From Fusobacterium varium (GTDB lineage: Bacteria; Fusobacteriota; Fusobacteriia; Fusobacteriales; Fusobacteriaceae): a DNA stretch of 64,000 nt. The notes under the pieces are model-generated. The model had not been told where the DNA came from and made no database searches. It saw only the letters and a list, made by a program, of their open reading frames with translations. Below, one piece after another: positions 36,901 through 46,421 of the stretch. Each line of letters starts with the position of its first letter. Position 1 is the first letter of the stretch. The DNA lies in contig AP017968.1 in assembly GCA_002356455.1 (NCBI GenBank), positions 1,550,001-1,614,000 of the forward strand. The letters are read 5' to 3'. The translations under genes and the position numbers were made by a program.

Positions 36901-39900
36901 GAAATGCAAATTTACAGCCTGATACAACTATTATAGTAGATAATATTACAGCTAAAGCAGATGGAATAGCTCCAGCTGATAAGAATAATAATATTGGAGC
37001 AGCAGCTATATCAGGGGAGGGAGCTTCAAAAGGATTAGGAAAGACTTCTGTTACAGTCAATGGAAAAATAGATGTAACAGGTTTAGGGGTATTTGCTAGA
37101 GGAGATAAAGCAACAATAACTGTAGTTGGTACAGGAAGTAATATTGTCAGTGGAGATAATGGAGCTTTAGTTGCTAAAGAAGGAGGAAAAATAAATTTTG
37201 GTGGAGGAACTATAGAGCATGAAGTAGAAAATAAACTTGCTTTTTTCTCCGAAAAAATTGGATCACAGGTTTCTAATATAAATTTTACAAACAGTACAAT
37301 TTTAAATATAAGTAAAGGTGTAGTTTTCTATGGTGATTCAAATGATTATTCGGCAGCAGGAAAAATTGGAGTTGAAACTGGAAGATATACAGGAATGGGA
37401 AAACTTATTGTAAATTTAACTGGGCATGGAGTAAACCTTGGTGTATTTAGAGATATTGATGTTATTTGGGATGGAACAGACACTTATGTAAATGGCTTAA
37501 AAGTTATTCCAAAAGTTGCTTCAATAAATACAGGGACATATTGGTATAAAAGCAGTTTGGATGGAGGAAAGATATCAATTCAAACTAATATTGATAGAGA
37601 TAATATATCTTCTGGAGTTACTTTGGGAGATAGATTTAATGATATAATTATAGAAAGAAAAGAGGTTACACTGGAATCAGGATATACTATAACTTCTGTT
37701 AAAGGGAACAGTATGTTGTTAGGTTCAAACACTACAGCAGCAGCTAATACTGAATCTGGTTATAAAGTGAAAGGAACTATTGATATCAGCAATATTCCTG
37801 GAACTTCAACAACAGCAACTTATACAAGCTATGGATATACTGATATAGATACAGGAAAACTTAAAGTTTCAGAAGGAATTGGAGCTTATGGAGTAAATGG
37901 AAGTAAGATAATAAACAATGGAATAATTGAAATTACAAATTCAAATACTATAAACTCAGGAATTGGAATAACTATACTTGCAACAAATGTTTCTGGAACA
38001 CCAGATGCCTATGGAAAGAATGCAGGGAAAGGTGGACTATGGGGAGAAGTTATTAATAAAGGAACTATTGATATAACTGGTACTCATGGAATAGGTATCT
38101 ATATGGAAAATAATCACAACAGTGCAGCTAAGGCTCAAATGACTGTACATAATGAAGCTCCTATTACATTGGGAGATAATGGAAAAGGTATAGTAATAAG
38201 AAGTACTAATACAACTGGGGCTGGAGGAACTCTTACTCTAAAGGATTCTGGAAGTGGAAGAGATATCAAAGTAGGTAAAAGCGGTATAGGAATATATGCT
38301 CAAGGTTCTGATGTAAAAATGGATGGAGATTATGGAATAGAAATCCAAGAGGGAGGAGTAGCGCTTCAATCAGAAGGAAATAGTATAATATCTCGTACTA
38401 ATGCAGCAGATAAACTTACAGTGGACTATACAGGAGCTTCAGGAACAGGAAAAACAGCTATAGGAATAGCTTTTAAAGGAGCAGCAGGAAATACTTTTAA
38501 TAACAATATGAATATGGATGTATTGAATACTGGAGGAGCAGAAACTATAGTAGGTATTTATGGATCAGGAGCAGGAACCCTTACTAACAGTGGAAATATA
38601 ACAGCAGAATCTACAGGTTCTTATGGAATAATTTCAGAGGGAGTAAATGTAGTAAATACAGGGCTTGTAACAGTTGGAGACAGTGTACTGCCAGTAAGCG
38701 GAGCAATAGGAATTTATGTGAAGGATGCCTCTGTTGAAACAGTAGGGAAAGATATAGTTATTCAGGGAAATGGAGACAGTTCAACAAGTACTCATCCTAT
38801 TGGAATCTATGCAAAGAGCACAGCAGCAGGAAACAGAGATATAAAGGTTACTAATGGAGTATCACCAATGAGTGTTGCAGGAAAAGCAGGAATAGGAATA
38901 TATTTGGAGGATACAGTTGGAACAGCCTTAAAACTGAACAGCTCATCAGATATTTTTTTAGGAGATTCTTCAACAGCAGCAGACAGAAGATTTGGAATAT
39001 TTATGACTAATGCTAAGAACACAGGAAATGAAACAAGTGGAGTAATAACTGTGGGAGAAAATAATATAGGAATCTATAGTAAGGATTCTGTACTTAAAAA
39101 CAGCGGAACTATAAATGTAACACATAATGCTTCTGGAACAGAGAATATAGGAGTACATAATGTAACAGACAATGGAAACTTTACATTCAGCAACTCTGGA
39201 ACTGTCACTGTAAATGGAGTATCAAATATAGGAATTTCTGCTAAAACAACAGGAAGTTATTCAGGAATGATTGAATTAAGTGGTGGAAGTATAGCTGTAA
39301 CAGCCTCAAGTCTTGCCAATGGAGATATACCATTGGGAATCTATGCATCTGGAAATAATATTACAGTATCTTCAATAACAGCAAGTACTATAACAGCATC
39401 GCCTAATGCAGTTGGAGTATACTTGGATGGAGATAATACTTCAACAACAAGCGGACTTATGAATATTTCTCTTTCATCTGATACAGGTGGCAAGATGGGA
39501 ATAGGAGCTTACTATAAAGGAGGCGCTTTTGCAGACAGTGGAACAATGAGTTTGACTAGTACAGCTACAGCGCTGAGTGGAGCAGATCCAGTAAGACCGA
39601 TTGGAATATATTATGGAACAGGTTCTGTACAAAATAAAACTCATATAGAAATCACAGGGGTAAGTGATGAGATTATAGGAATGTATGGTTCAACTCTGGC
39701 TCCATTTGCTAACAGTGGAAATATAACTTTAAATGCAAAGGGAATAGGGGCATACTTCATAGATACAGATGTAGCAAACAGCGGAAATGTAACAGTAAAC
39801 GCTGCTGATGGATATGGAATGTACTTTAAAGGAGGAGATTCTGCATCAACAGGAACTGTAACAGCAACAGGAAGTAACTCTGTAGGAGTTATTGTAACTA

Positions 39901-42900
39901 AGGCAGGTTCTTCATTTACAAACAATGCAGGAGGAATAATAAATTCTGGTGGAACATCATCAATTGGAGTATATGCAGAAAATGGAGCAACATTTACAAA
40001 TGCAGGAACTCTTAATTCTACTCTTTCAGGAGGAAGTATAGGAGCATTTGCTAAAGGTTCTGTAATAGAAAACACAGGAACTATAAGTTCTCATTATCTT
40101 GGACTGTATGGTAAGGATGCTTCAACTATAAACTATACATCTGGAATAATGACTATTAATAGTGGTGTAGGAATACTTGCTGATGGAGGAACTTCAACAG
40201 TAAATCTTAATGGTGGAAGCATAACAGGAACTGCAGCAGGGACTACTTCAGTAGTTGGAAAAAATACAGGAATAATTAATCTTAATGGAACAAATATATC
40301 TCAAACTGGTGCAGGAACAATAGGAATAGTACTTGATAATGGAAGTTCTGTACTGACAGGCGGAAATATTTCTGTTGGTGCAGGAGGAACAGGACTGTAT
40401 GCAGAAAACAGTACAGTAACTTTATCAGGATATGGTGGAAGCATTACTATGGGAAATCAGGGAATAGCTCTGTATTCTAAGGATTCAACGCTGTCTTCAG
40501 GAACATTGAATGTAAATTATACTAATACTGCTAAAGGAGTAGGTATATATTATGAAGGAACAAATTCAGTAATGAATAATATAACAGTAAATCATACAGG
40601 AGATAATCTTGTAAGCATATTTGCTGATGGAATTTCTCTTACAAATACAGCAGCTCAAACCATTAATGATGATGGAATAGGAGTTTATGGAGATAATGGA
40701 GCAGTAGTTTCTAATCAGGGAACACTTACTTTAAATGGAGATGATACTATAGGTATCTATCTAGATGGAGCAGCTTCACAAATAACAAATATAGGAACTA
40801 TAGCAGGAACTCTGTCAACTGTTGGAAATAAGATAGGAGTTTATGTAAACAGTGGAGATATAACAGGAAATACAGCATATAACTTTGATATTGATGGAGG
40901 AATAGGAATTTATCTGAAAAACAATGACATAAGTTATACAGGAACTATGACTGTAGCAGGAGATTCAAATTCAGTAAACAGAACAATAGGAATATATGTA
41001 GATCCTTCTATTACAGGAACTCTTGGAACAAATATAAATATAACTGGAGAAAATGCAATAGGAATATATCTTGCTGAAAACTCAGGAGTGGCAGCAAATA
41101 TAACATATAATGGAGAACTTAACATCACATCTGCAAGTACAGCAGACAGAGGAATAGGAGCTTTACTGGAACAGGGAAGTACATTCACTTTAGGTGCTGG
41201 AGGAAAAGTAGATATAGGAGGAACAAATAACATAGGATTTTATGTAAAAAGCGGAGCTAATCTTAATGTAACAGGAGGAACAGTAACAAATACAGCATCT
41301 GGTGTATTTGCTTATCTGGATAATGGAAATCTTCACTTTACATCAGGTTCTCCTCTTAATATAAACTTTGCCAATGTAATTGTATCAGGTGCAGCAGGAA
41401 ATCTGCTGAATGACACAGCAATAACTGTTGGAACAAGCGGACTGCAGGGAGATAGCGGAGCAACAATAGTTAACTCTAACCTTGGAACTATCAATGGAAA
41501 TGTAGTAAATGCAAAAGCTATGGTAGGAACAGGAGCAGGAACTACTCTTACAAATGCAGGAACAATAAATCTGACAGGAGATACATCAATAGGAATGTAT
41601 ACTGAAGATTTTGCAATTGGAACATCAACAGGACATGTATCAGTAGGAGATAAATCAGCAGCATATTATGTTGGAACTGATGGAGTTATGAATATAAGTG
41701 GAACAGCTTCAGTAGGGGAAGACTCAACTTTACTGTTTGGCGCAGGAGGATCAATCAACTATACAGGAGCAGATATAGTTATGAGCAATAAAAGTATAGC
41801 TCTTACACTTTCTGATACAGCCTCTACAGTAGACTTCAATAACAGAGAAGTTACAACAGGAACAGAGGGAACAGGAATATTCCTTACAGGAACAGGAGAT
41901 ATCGCTAATGTAACAAATCTTGCTAAACTGAAAGTACAGAATAAGTCAACAGGAATATATATGGATAATAATACAGCAATGAATACAGGAATAAACGTAG
42001 ATTTAACAGGAACAGAAGCAATAGGAGTGTTCACTACAAATAATGGAAATATAAATTATTCAGGAAGTATGCTGTCAACAACTATAAAGAACAAAGGAAT
42101 AATCAATACAGGAACAGGAACTACTTTAAATAGCGGAAATATTCAGCTTACAGGAGATTCCAGCATAGGGATGTATGGTGAGAATGGAACAATGATAAAT
42201 AACTCATCAGTAGAAGTAGGAAATGGAGCATATACAGGATTGGTACTTAATTCAGCAGTAGCTATGTATGGTAAAAATGTAACTTCTGTATCAAACAATG
42301 GAAATATAAAAATAGGAACAGATGCAGTAGGAATATTTGGAGAAAATACTGTTGTAACAAATAGTAGCTCTATTCAAAGTACAGGAGCAAAAAGTACAGG
42401 AATATATGGACTTCAGGGAAGTGCATCAAATGCTGGAAATATAGTATTAGGAGATAGTTCCAATGGTATATTTGTAAAGAATGGAACTATGATAATAAAT
42501 ACAGGAAATATAACAGTGGGAGATAATAATTCAGCTGGAATTTATGGAGCGGGAACTACTTCTGTACAGCATAACAGTGGAGTAATAACAGCTGGAAAAG
42601 AATCTGTTGGAATAGCTACAGAAACTGGAAATATATTAGTGGGAGCTGGAGCTGTTATCAATGCAGGAACAGATTCATCATATATATATTCTGCTTCAGG
42701 AACAGGAATAAATAATGCTAATTTATCATTAAGCGATCATAGTATAGGATTATATACAAAATCAGGAACTATGATAAATAATGCAAGTATAACAGCAGGA
42801 AAATCAACTGTAATCTCAGGACTGCCACCAAAAATTTCAGTAGGAATGGCAGCAGAATCAGGAACTGTAGAAAACTCTGCCTCTGGATATATACATGTAC

Positions 42901-44774
42901 CTGATGACCATGGAGTAGGAATAGTAGTAAATGATGGTGGAACGGGAATAAACAGAGGAACTGTTCAGGTAGATGGAAAACTTGCTTATGGAATGCAGGC
43001 AACTAAAAATTCAACACTGGAAAACTATGGAACAATAACAGTAAAGGGAGCAAATTCAAGAGGAATGGCAGCTACTGATTATTCAACAGTTAAAAACCAT
43101 GCTGGAGGAATTATTACAGTAAATGGAGCAGACAGTGAAGGAATCTATGTAGATTATGGGGCAACTGCTGAAAATTATGGAATAATAAATGTAAATGGTT
43201 CTGGAAGAACAGGAATATACCTAGGTAATGGAGGGGTTCTTCTTAATGCAGGAACAATAAATCTATCAGGAGGAGCAGATGGAGTTATAACAGGAAGCGG
43301 AAGTCTGGCAAATGTTGGAGATATAACTATCAATGGCCCAACAGCTTCAATAGATGGAATAACTATTACAAATACAGGGACAATAACAGTAAATGGAGCT
43401 CTTGATTTTGGAACTATAACTTTAGGAAGTACAGCAGGGCATATAGGAACAATAAATGCTGAGTCATTCAATAAAGGACAGTTTATAGTTCTGCCGAATG
43501 TAACTCAGGGAAGCAACCATGATATGTATACAGTACAGTATCTAAATGGTATAACAAATGTACCAAATCATGGATCAATCACAGCAATATCTCATTCAGT
43601 TTCATTTATAGCAGATCTGCAGAAAGATGATACAGATCCTAACCTTATAAGAATAGTTATGGTAAAAATACCATATAAGAAACTTCTTTCAGGAACAGAA
43701 GCAATAGAGTTTGGAAATGGACTTGATGCGATTTATGCAAAAGCGGCAGATAAGGAACTGGAAATGTTTGATGCGCTGGATATGATATCAGATAAAGATG
43801 AACTTGGAGCAACATTTGACAATGAGCTTAGAGGAAATGTATATGCAAATATTCAGACAAGAATGCTGGATATTAATGATGTATTTACAACATCATATGA
43901 AAACCTGAAAAATAACAGACTTTATGCAAGAGAAACTCTGAAAATAGGAGCTATCATGACTGGAGGAGAAACAAAGAGCAAGAGAGCAGGAGTGGAGGAT
44001 TATGAATCTAAATCTCTGGGAACAATGATCTTAAAAGAATATGACCATTCAAAATATGGAAGAGTATCTAACTGGAGTCTAGGATTTACACAAACTAAAT
44101 TTGATTTTGATCCAGGATCAAAAGAAACAGTATACTCACTAAATGCAGGAGTAGGATTTGAAGACTATATTAAAGACAGTAAAAATCTGAAATACTATAC
44201 AAAAGGAGAGATAAGTGTAAATCACCATGAAACAGACAGAAAGATACATCTGAGCAGCGGAACGTATGAAAATACAGGAAAATTCTGGTCAGGAACAGTG
44301 GAGTGGAAAAATAAAATCAGATATGATATTCCATTGGATAGTGAAAAGATAAGACTTGGAGTATTTGGAACATTCAATTTAGGCTATGGAAAATTTGAAG
44401 ATTTCAAAGAAAGCGGAGATGGAATAGAACTGGATGTACAATCAAGAGATATGTATATAGTAAGACCGGGAGTAGGAGCAGATATATCATTCAATAAATA
44501 TGCACAGTCAGGAAAATACAGTCTGATAGGAAAAGCAACAGCAGAATATGAACTGGGAAAAGTATATGATGGGGCAAATAAGGCAAAGATAAAGAATACA
44601 GATGCAGGGTATTACAAGCTTGAAAAGCCAAAGGAAGTAAAGGACATCATAAAAATAGGAGCGGAGCTTAAATATGAGACAAGAGAGGGTCACAGCATAG
44701 GATTTGAAGTAACAAGACAAGAAGGAAGTGTAGATGCAACAAGGTATGGAGTAAACTTAATGTACAGATTCTAA
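33981..44774 (+). CDS. Giant type Va autotransporter (surface adhesin-like), about 3,597 residues
   Basis: A single uninterrupted gene of 10.8 kb. Residues 1-38 are an extended signal peptide (basic start, then VSYSFSLLIAFMITGGISFGA). Residues about 40-90 form a coiled coil (IQETKSDLLTRIQLEKEEIQ), typical of fusobacterial autotransporter N-terminal domains. Residues about 190-325 are rich in Pro, Val, Thr and Ala. Residues about 330-3250 are a beta-helix passenger with many degenerate repeats of the kind GIGIY followed by NSGTI or TGNI. The last ~285 residues are the 12-strand outer-membrane barrel, ending in the C-terminal aromatic MYRF. I noticed no cysteine. The size is like RadD and Fap2 of F. 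nucleatum, which bind other bacteria or host cells; the ligand here is unknown. ATG 33981 has GGGGAGGA; an in-frame TTG at 33966 is not favoured. Confidence 0.93.
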   Translation: MRKERIEKSLKRFLKRRVSYSFSLLIAFMITGGISFGAGITAEDIQETKSDLLTRIQLEKEEIQRKLLENQGRLKALNLDSRVLLKEADFYSKPTEPAYGFTMIGGYKKADSVDKDWKGSVRNDTPMDKMRKRFNEVHGNSSEAGEKGTLLGAAQYTHNSKTGGYMSSGWVNMNSSYHLNTNVYDAEAKLFILPVVKAPVVIEPTVPNVTFTVPAAPTVIPVTSPAIASINVGAVNVTAPTVVTPTVTLPTAPTAPGDITVTVNEPNINVSIGAINVAGPGALNIPTLSTPILNISVPVNLPPRVEDPNPVVTTPTAPPVPTFTAFTRGRGDWMGGFSFVQGRMDWNRNIYAWEQGSPRPSLRGVNSQPMFNVSGIISGKGKMSTSKIIAYTASNGVVTNSYTDVKSSITVSGGKPNNQYGAIPYPTLETSIASIPGMTANTYYSAVDTGTLPTTLPSGITNNGTTSNPNSVRYQQSWIFQGAPTVQDMEIKIGGSPTYSTAVFAQTGGIVMNRVALELAGRTIIGQLSTANIYNVKFTDVDINITGNENSILTTQVYPNTHVYWASTNASLSTVWGRSLVDNIASTTAVDFGGTKLASSTSKNTIFYIASSSMHRWNGYSNMVPLPGQSTPAYDENSEAYFMYAPVFGNMKVQNTGGNVSYTGSGNVGVWVAGYVPDRTKWVASSLAPSLDLGTVYLQGDKNVGYYLAGSDARPDANGIFQGNIVINTKIGTDLDGSSGSSQIGTGNIAGNDNSKSEDNVAVYIASGQRSEMNNTLAGYKQYFPATLGFQVNTTLTPNLVGIANGSEIGYPYLSADPIKNLTVSNFKIELGKYSKRGIGMIAKNGSVVDVNTGTTISDNAGIGADRATESIMFYAEGVWQNPRKALTGGTYNKEAYGRGESITGKKYISNFNSTINVNNNVVMNSYSSIALFAKSGAKITGKDITMNGYSSKGVFAHGVYNYGTGTIVDSNGGNANLQPDTTIIVDNITAKADGIAPADKNNNIGAAAISGEGASKGLGKTSVTVNGKIDVTGLGVFARGDKATITVVGTGSNIVSGDNGALVAKEGGKINFGGGTIEHEVENKLAFFSEKIGSQVSNINFTNSTILNISKGVVFYGDSNDYSAAGKIGVETGRYTGMGKLIVNLTGHGVNLGVFRDIDVIWDGTDTYVNGLKVIPKVASINTGTYWYKSSLDGGKISIQTNIDRDNISSGVTLGDRFNDIIIERKEVTLESGYTITSVKGNSMLLGSNTTAAANTESGYKVKGTIDISNIPGTSTTATYTSYGYTDIDTGKLKVSEGIGAYGVNGSKIINNGIIEITNSNTINSGIGITILATNVSGTPDAYGKNAGKGGLWGEVINKGTIDITGTHGIGIYMENNHNSAAKAQMTVHNEAPITLGDNGKGIVIRSTNTTGAGGTLTLKDSGSGRDIKVGKSGIGIYAQGSDVKMDGDYGIEIQEGGVALQSEGNSIISRTNAADKLTVDYTGASGTGKTAIGIAFKGAAGNTFNNNMNMDVLNTGGAETIVGIYGSGAGTLTNSGNITAESTGSYGIISEGVNVVNTGLVTVGDSVLPVSGAIGIYVKDASVETVGKDIVIQGNGDSSTSTHPIGIYAKSTAAGNRDIKVTNGVSPMSVAGKAGIGIYLEDTVGTALKLNSSSDIFLGDSSTAADRRFGIFMTNAKNTGNETSGVITVGENNIGIYSKDSVLKNSGTINVTHNASGTENIGVHNVTDNGNFTFSNSGTVTVNGVSNIGISAKTTGSYSGMIELSGGSIAVTASSLANGDIPLGIYASGNNITVSSITASTITASPNAVGVYLDGDNTSTTSGLMNISLSSDTGGKMGIGAYYKGGAFADSGTMSLTSTATALSGADPVRPIGIYYGTGSVQNKTHIEITGVSDEIIGMYGSTLAPFANSGNITLNAKGIGAYFIDTDVANSGNVTVNAADGYGMYFKGGDSASTGTVTATGSNSVGVIVTKAGSSFTNNAGGIINSGGTSSIGVYAENGATFTNAGTLNSTLSGGSIGAFAKGSVIENTGTISSHYLGLYGKDASTINYTSGIMTINSGVGILADGGTSTVNLNGGSITGTAAGTTSVVGKNTGIINLNGTNISQTGAGTIGIVLDNGSSVLTGGNISVGAGGTGLYAENSTVTLSGYGGSITMGNQGIALYSKDSTLSSGTLNVNYTNTAKGVGIYYEGTNSVMNNITVNHTGDNLVSIFADGISLTNTAAQTINDDGIGVYGDNGAVVSNQGTLTLNGDDTIGIYLDGAASQITNIGTIAGTLSTVGNKIGVYVNSGDITGNTAYNFDIDGGIGIYLKNNDISYTGTMTVAGDSNSVNRTIGIYVDPSITGTLGTNINITGENAIGIYLAENSGVAANITYNGELNITSASTADRGIGALLEQGSTFTLGAGGKVDIGGTNNIGFYVKSGANLNVTGGTVTNTASGVFAYLDNGNLHFTSGSPLNINFANVIVSGAAGNLLNDTAITVGTSGLQGDSGATIVNSNLGTINGNVVNAKAMVGTGAGTTLTNAGTINLTGDTSIGMYTEDFAIGTSTGHVSVGDKSAAYYVGTDGVMNISGTASVGEDSTLLFGAGGSINYTGADIVMSNKSIALTLSDTASTVDFNNREVTTGTEGTGIFLTGTGDIANVTNLAKLKVQNKSTGIYMDNNTAMNTGINVDLTGTEAIGVFTTNNGNINYSGSMLSTTIKNKGIINTGTGTTLNSGNIQLTGDSSIGMYGENGTMINNSSVEVGNGAYTGLVLNSAVAMYGKNVTSVSNNGNIKIGTDAVGIFGENTVVTNSSSIQSTGAKSTGIYGLQGSASNAGNIVLGDSSNGIFVKNGTMIINTGNITVGDNNSAGIYGAGTTSVQHNSGVITAGKESVGIATETGNILVGAGAVINAGTDSSYIYSASGTGINNANLSLSDHSIGLYTKSGTMINNASITAGKSTVISGLPPKISVGMAAESGTVENSASGYIHVPDDHGVGIVVNDGGTGINRGTVQVDGKLAYGMQATKNSTLENYGTITVKGANSRGMAATDYSTVKNHAGGIITVNGADSEGIYVDYGATAENYGIINVNGSGRTGIYLGNGGVLLNAGTINLSGGADGVITGSGSLANVGDITINGPTASIDGITITNTGTITVNGALDFGTITLGSTAGHIGTINAESFNKGQFIVLPNVTQGSNHDMYTVQYLNGITNVPNHGSITAISHSVSFIADLQKDDTDPNLIRIVMVKIPYKKLLSGTEAIEFGNGLDAIYAKAADKELEMFDALDMISDKDELGATFDNELRGNVYANIQTRMLDINDVFTTSYENLKNNRLYARETLKIGAIMTGGETKSKRAGVEDYESKSLGTMILKEYDHSKYGRVSNWSLGFTQTKFDFDPGSKETVYSLNAGVGFEDYIKDSKNLKYYTKGEISVNHHETDRKIHLSSGTYENTGKFWSGTVEWKNKIRYDIPLDSEKIRLGVFGTFNLGYGKFEDFKESGDGIELDVQSRDMYIVRPGVGADISFNKYAQSGKYSLIGKATAEYELGKVYDGANKAKIKNTDAGYYKLEKPKEVKDIIKIGAELKYETREGHSIGFEVTRQEGSVDATRYGVNLMYRF

Positions 44775-44776
44775 AA

Positions 44777-44803
44777 AAACAGGGAGCTCAGCTCCCTGTT
44801 TCA
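44777..44803 (+). terminator. Terminator of the autotransporter gene
   Basis: AACAGGGAGC (44778-44787) pairs perfectly with GCTCCCTGTT (44791-44800), loop TCA, beginning 3 bases after the stop codon. It is GC-rich for this genome. Confidence 0.85.
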
Positions 44804-44814
44804 GATTGTAGACC

Positions 44815-44858
44815 AATGACTGGATAAGTTTATTTGTTTATTCAGTCATTTTTATTTT
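44815..44858. terminator. Second, bidirectional terminator
   Basis: AATGACTGGATAA (from 44815) pairs with TTATTCAGTCATT (to 44850) with one mismatch, followed by TTTATTTT. The convergent MOSC gene ends at 44852, so it may serve both strands. Confidence 0.7.
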
Positions 44859-45286
44859 ACTATTGATATTTCATCTCCAACTTTTACTATTCCGCCTTTT
44901 AAAACAACAGTAAAGATTCCTTCCCTAGGCATAATACAATCACCTACAGTGTGGAATATAGCACAATGTGAATGACATTCTTTTCCTATTTGAGTGACTT
45001 CAAGTAGGATTTTCTCATTAATTTTTAATTTTGTTCCAATAGGAAGTTTTGCTAAATCAATTCCTTCAACTATAAGATTTTCTCCAAAATCTCCTTGATC
45101 AACATTTCCACCTTTTTTTATAAAATCAGATATTTTTTCATTTGAAAGCAGACTGACTTGTCTATGCCAATTGCCAGCATGAGCATCATTTTTAAGTCCA
45201 TGATTTTCTATTAATATTCCCTCTTTTATATTTACTTTCTGAGTTCCTTTTTTTTCACTTATGCATACAGCTAAAATTTTTCCCAT
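44852..45286 (-). CDS. MOSC-domain protein
   Basis: A 144-residue single-domain MOSC protein. The conserved region is GDFGENLIVEGIDLAKLPIG, followed by the cysteine-bearing IGKECHSHCAIF, and then DCIMPREGIFTVVLKGG. MOSC domains handle sulfur or bind molybdenum cofactor; small bacterial MOSC proteins are linked to Moco synthesis. It follows moaA after 8 bases on the same strand, so both are co-transcribed and a Moco role is likely. The exact reaction is not known. Confidence 0.88.
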   Translation of the reverse strand: MGKILAVCISEKKGTQKVNIKEGILIENHGLKNDAHAGNWHRQVSLLSNEKISDFIKKGGNVDQGDFGENLIVEGIDLAKLPIGTKLKINEKILLEVTQIGKECHSHCAIFHTVGDCIMPREGIFTVVLKGGIVKVGDEISIVK

Positions 45287-45294
45287 TTAGAAAT

Positions 45295-46269
45295 TTATCC
45301 TCCTATTTGATTCATTTTTCTTTTATCTATATTTTCTTTGATATCTTCATCCATATTATGATGTTCAGGTTTATTGTATATAGCATTGAAAATAATTTTT
45401 TCCAATTCACGATCATCTATTTTACTTCTTGTGATACTTTTCAAATCAATTCCTTTATTCCAATGAAGACATAATTTTAAAAATCCATCAGGAGTCAATC
45501 TTATTCGATTACATTTGTCACAAAAGTTATGTGATAATGGAGTTATAAATCCTATATTTCCCTTTGAAAAACAACTTTTAAAATATTTAGCTGGACCAGA
45601 ACCAATTCTTTCTTTTACAGGGAAAAGAGTTCTTTCTTTTTTTATTATTTCAATAACTTCATCATTGGATACTGAAGTAAAGCTTTTTCCTTCACCAATT
45701 GGCATAAGTTCAATAAAACGAATATCTACTGGATATTTTTCACTAAATTTAACAAAATCCATAATTTCATTATCGTTTTTCCCTTTAATAAGTACTATAT
45801 TTATTTTTATTCTTTCTATACCTGAGTCTAATGCTTTAAAAATATTTTTAATAACTTGATTAAATGAACCACCTCTTGTAATTTCATTATATAAAATTGG
45901 ATTTAAAGTATCTAAACTTATATTTATTTTTTTTACTCCATTTTTTATAAGAGAATCAAAATTTTCTTCAAGAAGTAAACCATTAGTTGTAAGACTTATT
46001 TCTTCAATATTTTTAATAGAATGGAGATTTTCAAGTATCTCCATAAAATTTTTTCTTACTAAAGGTTCTCCTCCAGTGAGACGAATTTTTTTTATTCCAA
46101 TTTTACTGAAAATTTTTACTATTCTTTTTATTTCTTCAACAGTAAGAAGTTCCTCTTTTGGAAGAAAATTCATATTTCTTTCACTCATACAGTATTGACA
46201 CCTGAGATTACATCTATCAGTGATGGAAAGTCTCAAATATTCTATTTCTCTTCCTATTTTATCTATCAT
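45295..46269 (-). CDS. moaA: GTP 3',8-cyclase (molybdenum cofactor synthesis)
   Basis: A 324-residue radical-SAM enzyme that starts Moco synthesis by cyclising GTP. The first [4Fe-4S] motif is C-x3-C-x2-C in CNLRCQYC (near residue 20). The second cluster site is in FCDKCNRIRLTPDG and LKLCL in the C-terminal part. The protein ends in Gly-Gly (NQIGG), the tail required for activity in the family. GGEP for SAM binding is present. No moaC, moaE or mogA lies nearby, so those must be elsewhere. It is divergent from yqeB. Confidence 0.95.
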   Translation of the reverse strand: MIDKIGREIEYLRLSITDRCNLRCQYCMSERNMNFLPKEELLTVEEIKRIVKIFSKIGIKKIRLTGGEPLVRKNFMEILENLHSIKNIEEISLTTNGLLLEENFDSLIKNGVKKINISLDTLNPILYNEITRGGSFNQVIKNIFKALDSGIERIKINIVLIKGKNDNEIMDFVKFSEKYPVDIRFIELMPIGEGKSFTSVSNDEVIEIIKKERTLFPVKERIGSGPAKYFKSCFSKGNIGFITPLSHNFCDKCNRIRLTPDGFLKLCLHWNKGIDLKSITRSKIDDRELEKIIFNAIYNKPEHHNMDEDIKENIDKRKMNQIGG

Positions 46270-46357
46270 AATATTCCCTCATTTTCTAAAAAATAACTAT
46301 TATTGCTTTTTAATATATCATAACATATTTTTAGGAATTTTATAAAAATAATTTTGG

Positions 46358-46386
46358 TTGACAATAACTGGTTTCTGGATTATCCT
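46358..46386 (+). promoter_or_regulatory. Promoter of the yqeB-xdhC genes
   Basis: TTGACA (46358-46363), 17-base spacer, TATCCT (46381-46386). It lies in the 152-base divergent region between moaA and yqeB. I see no molybdenum-cofactor riboswitch there. Confidence 0.55.
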
Positions 46387-46421
46387 TTAAATAAAGAAAT
46401 TTAGAAAATATAAGGAAGAGA

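Noticed and set aside
39641-40075. Long open frames on the minus strand under the autotransporter gene (also 40934-41233, 42769-43002, 43175-43471)
   Set aside because: They mirror the repetitive passenger codons, are rich in Pro/Ile/Leu with no family match, and lack ribosome-binding sites.
34500-43600. CRISPR-like or DNA-level tandem repeat array in the autotransporter gene
   Set aside because: Repetition is at the protein level (GIGIY and NSGTI-type motifs) with irregular spacing and diverged DNA, typical of a beta-helix, not of an array with spacers.
46270-46421. Molybdenum-cofactor riboswitch between moaA and yqeB
   Set aside because: The 152 bases are A/T-rich and show only promoter elements; none of the GC-rich paired elements of that RNA can be seen.
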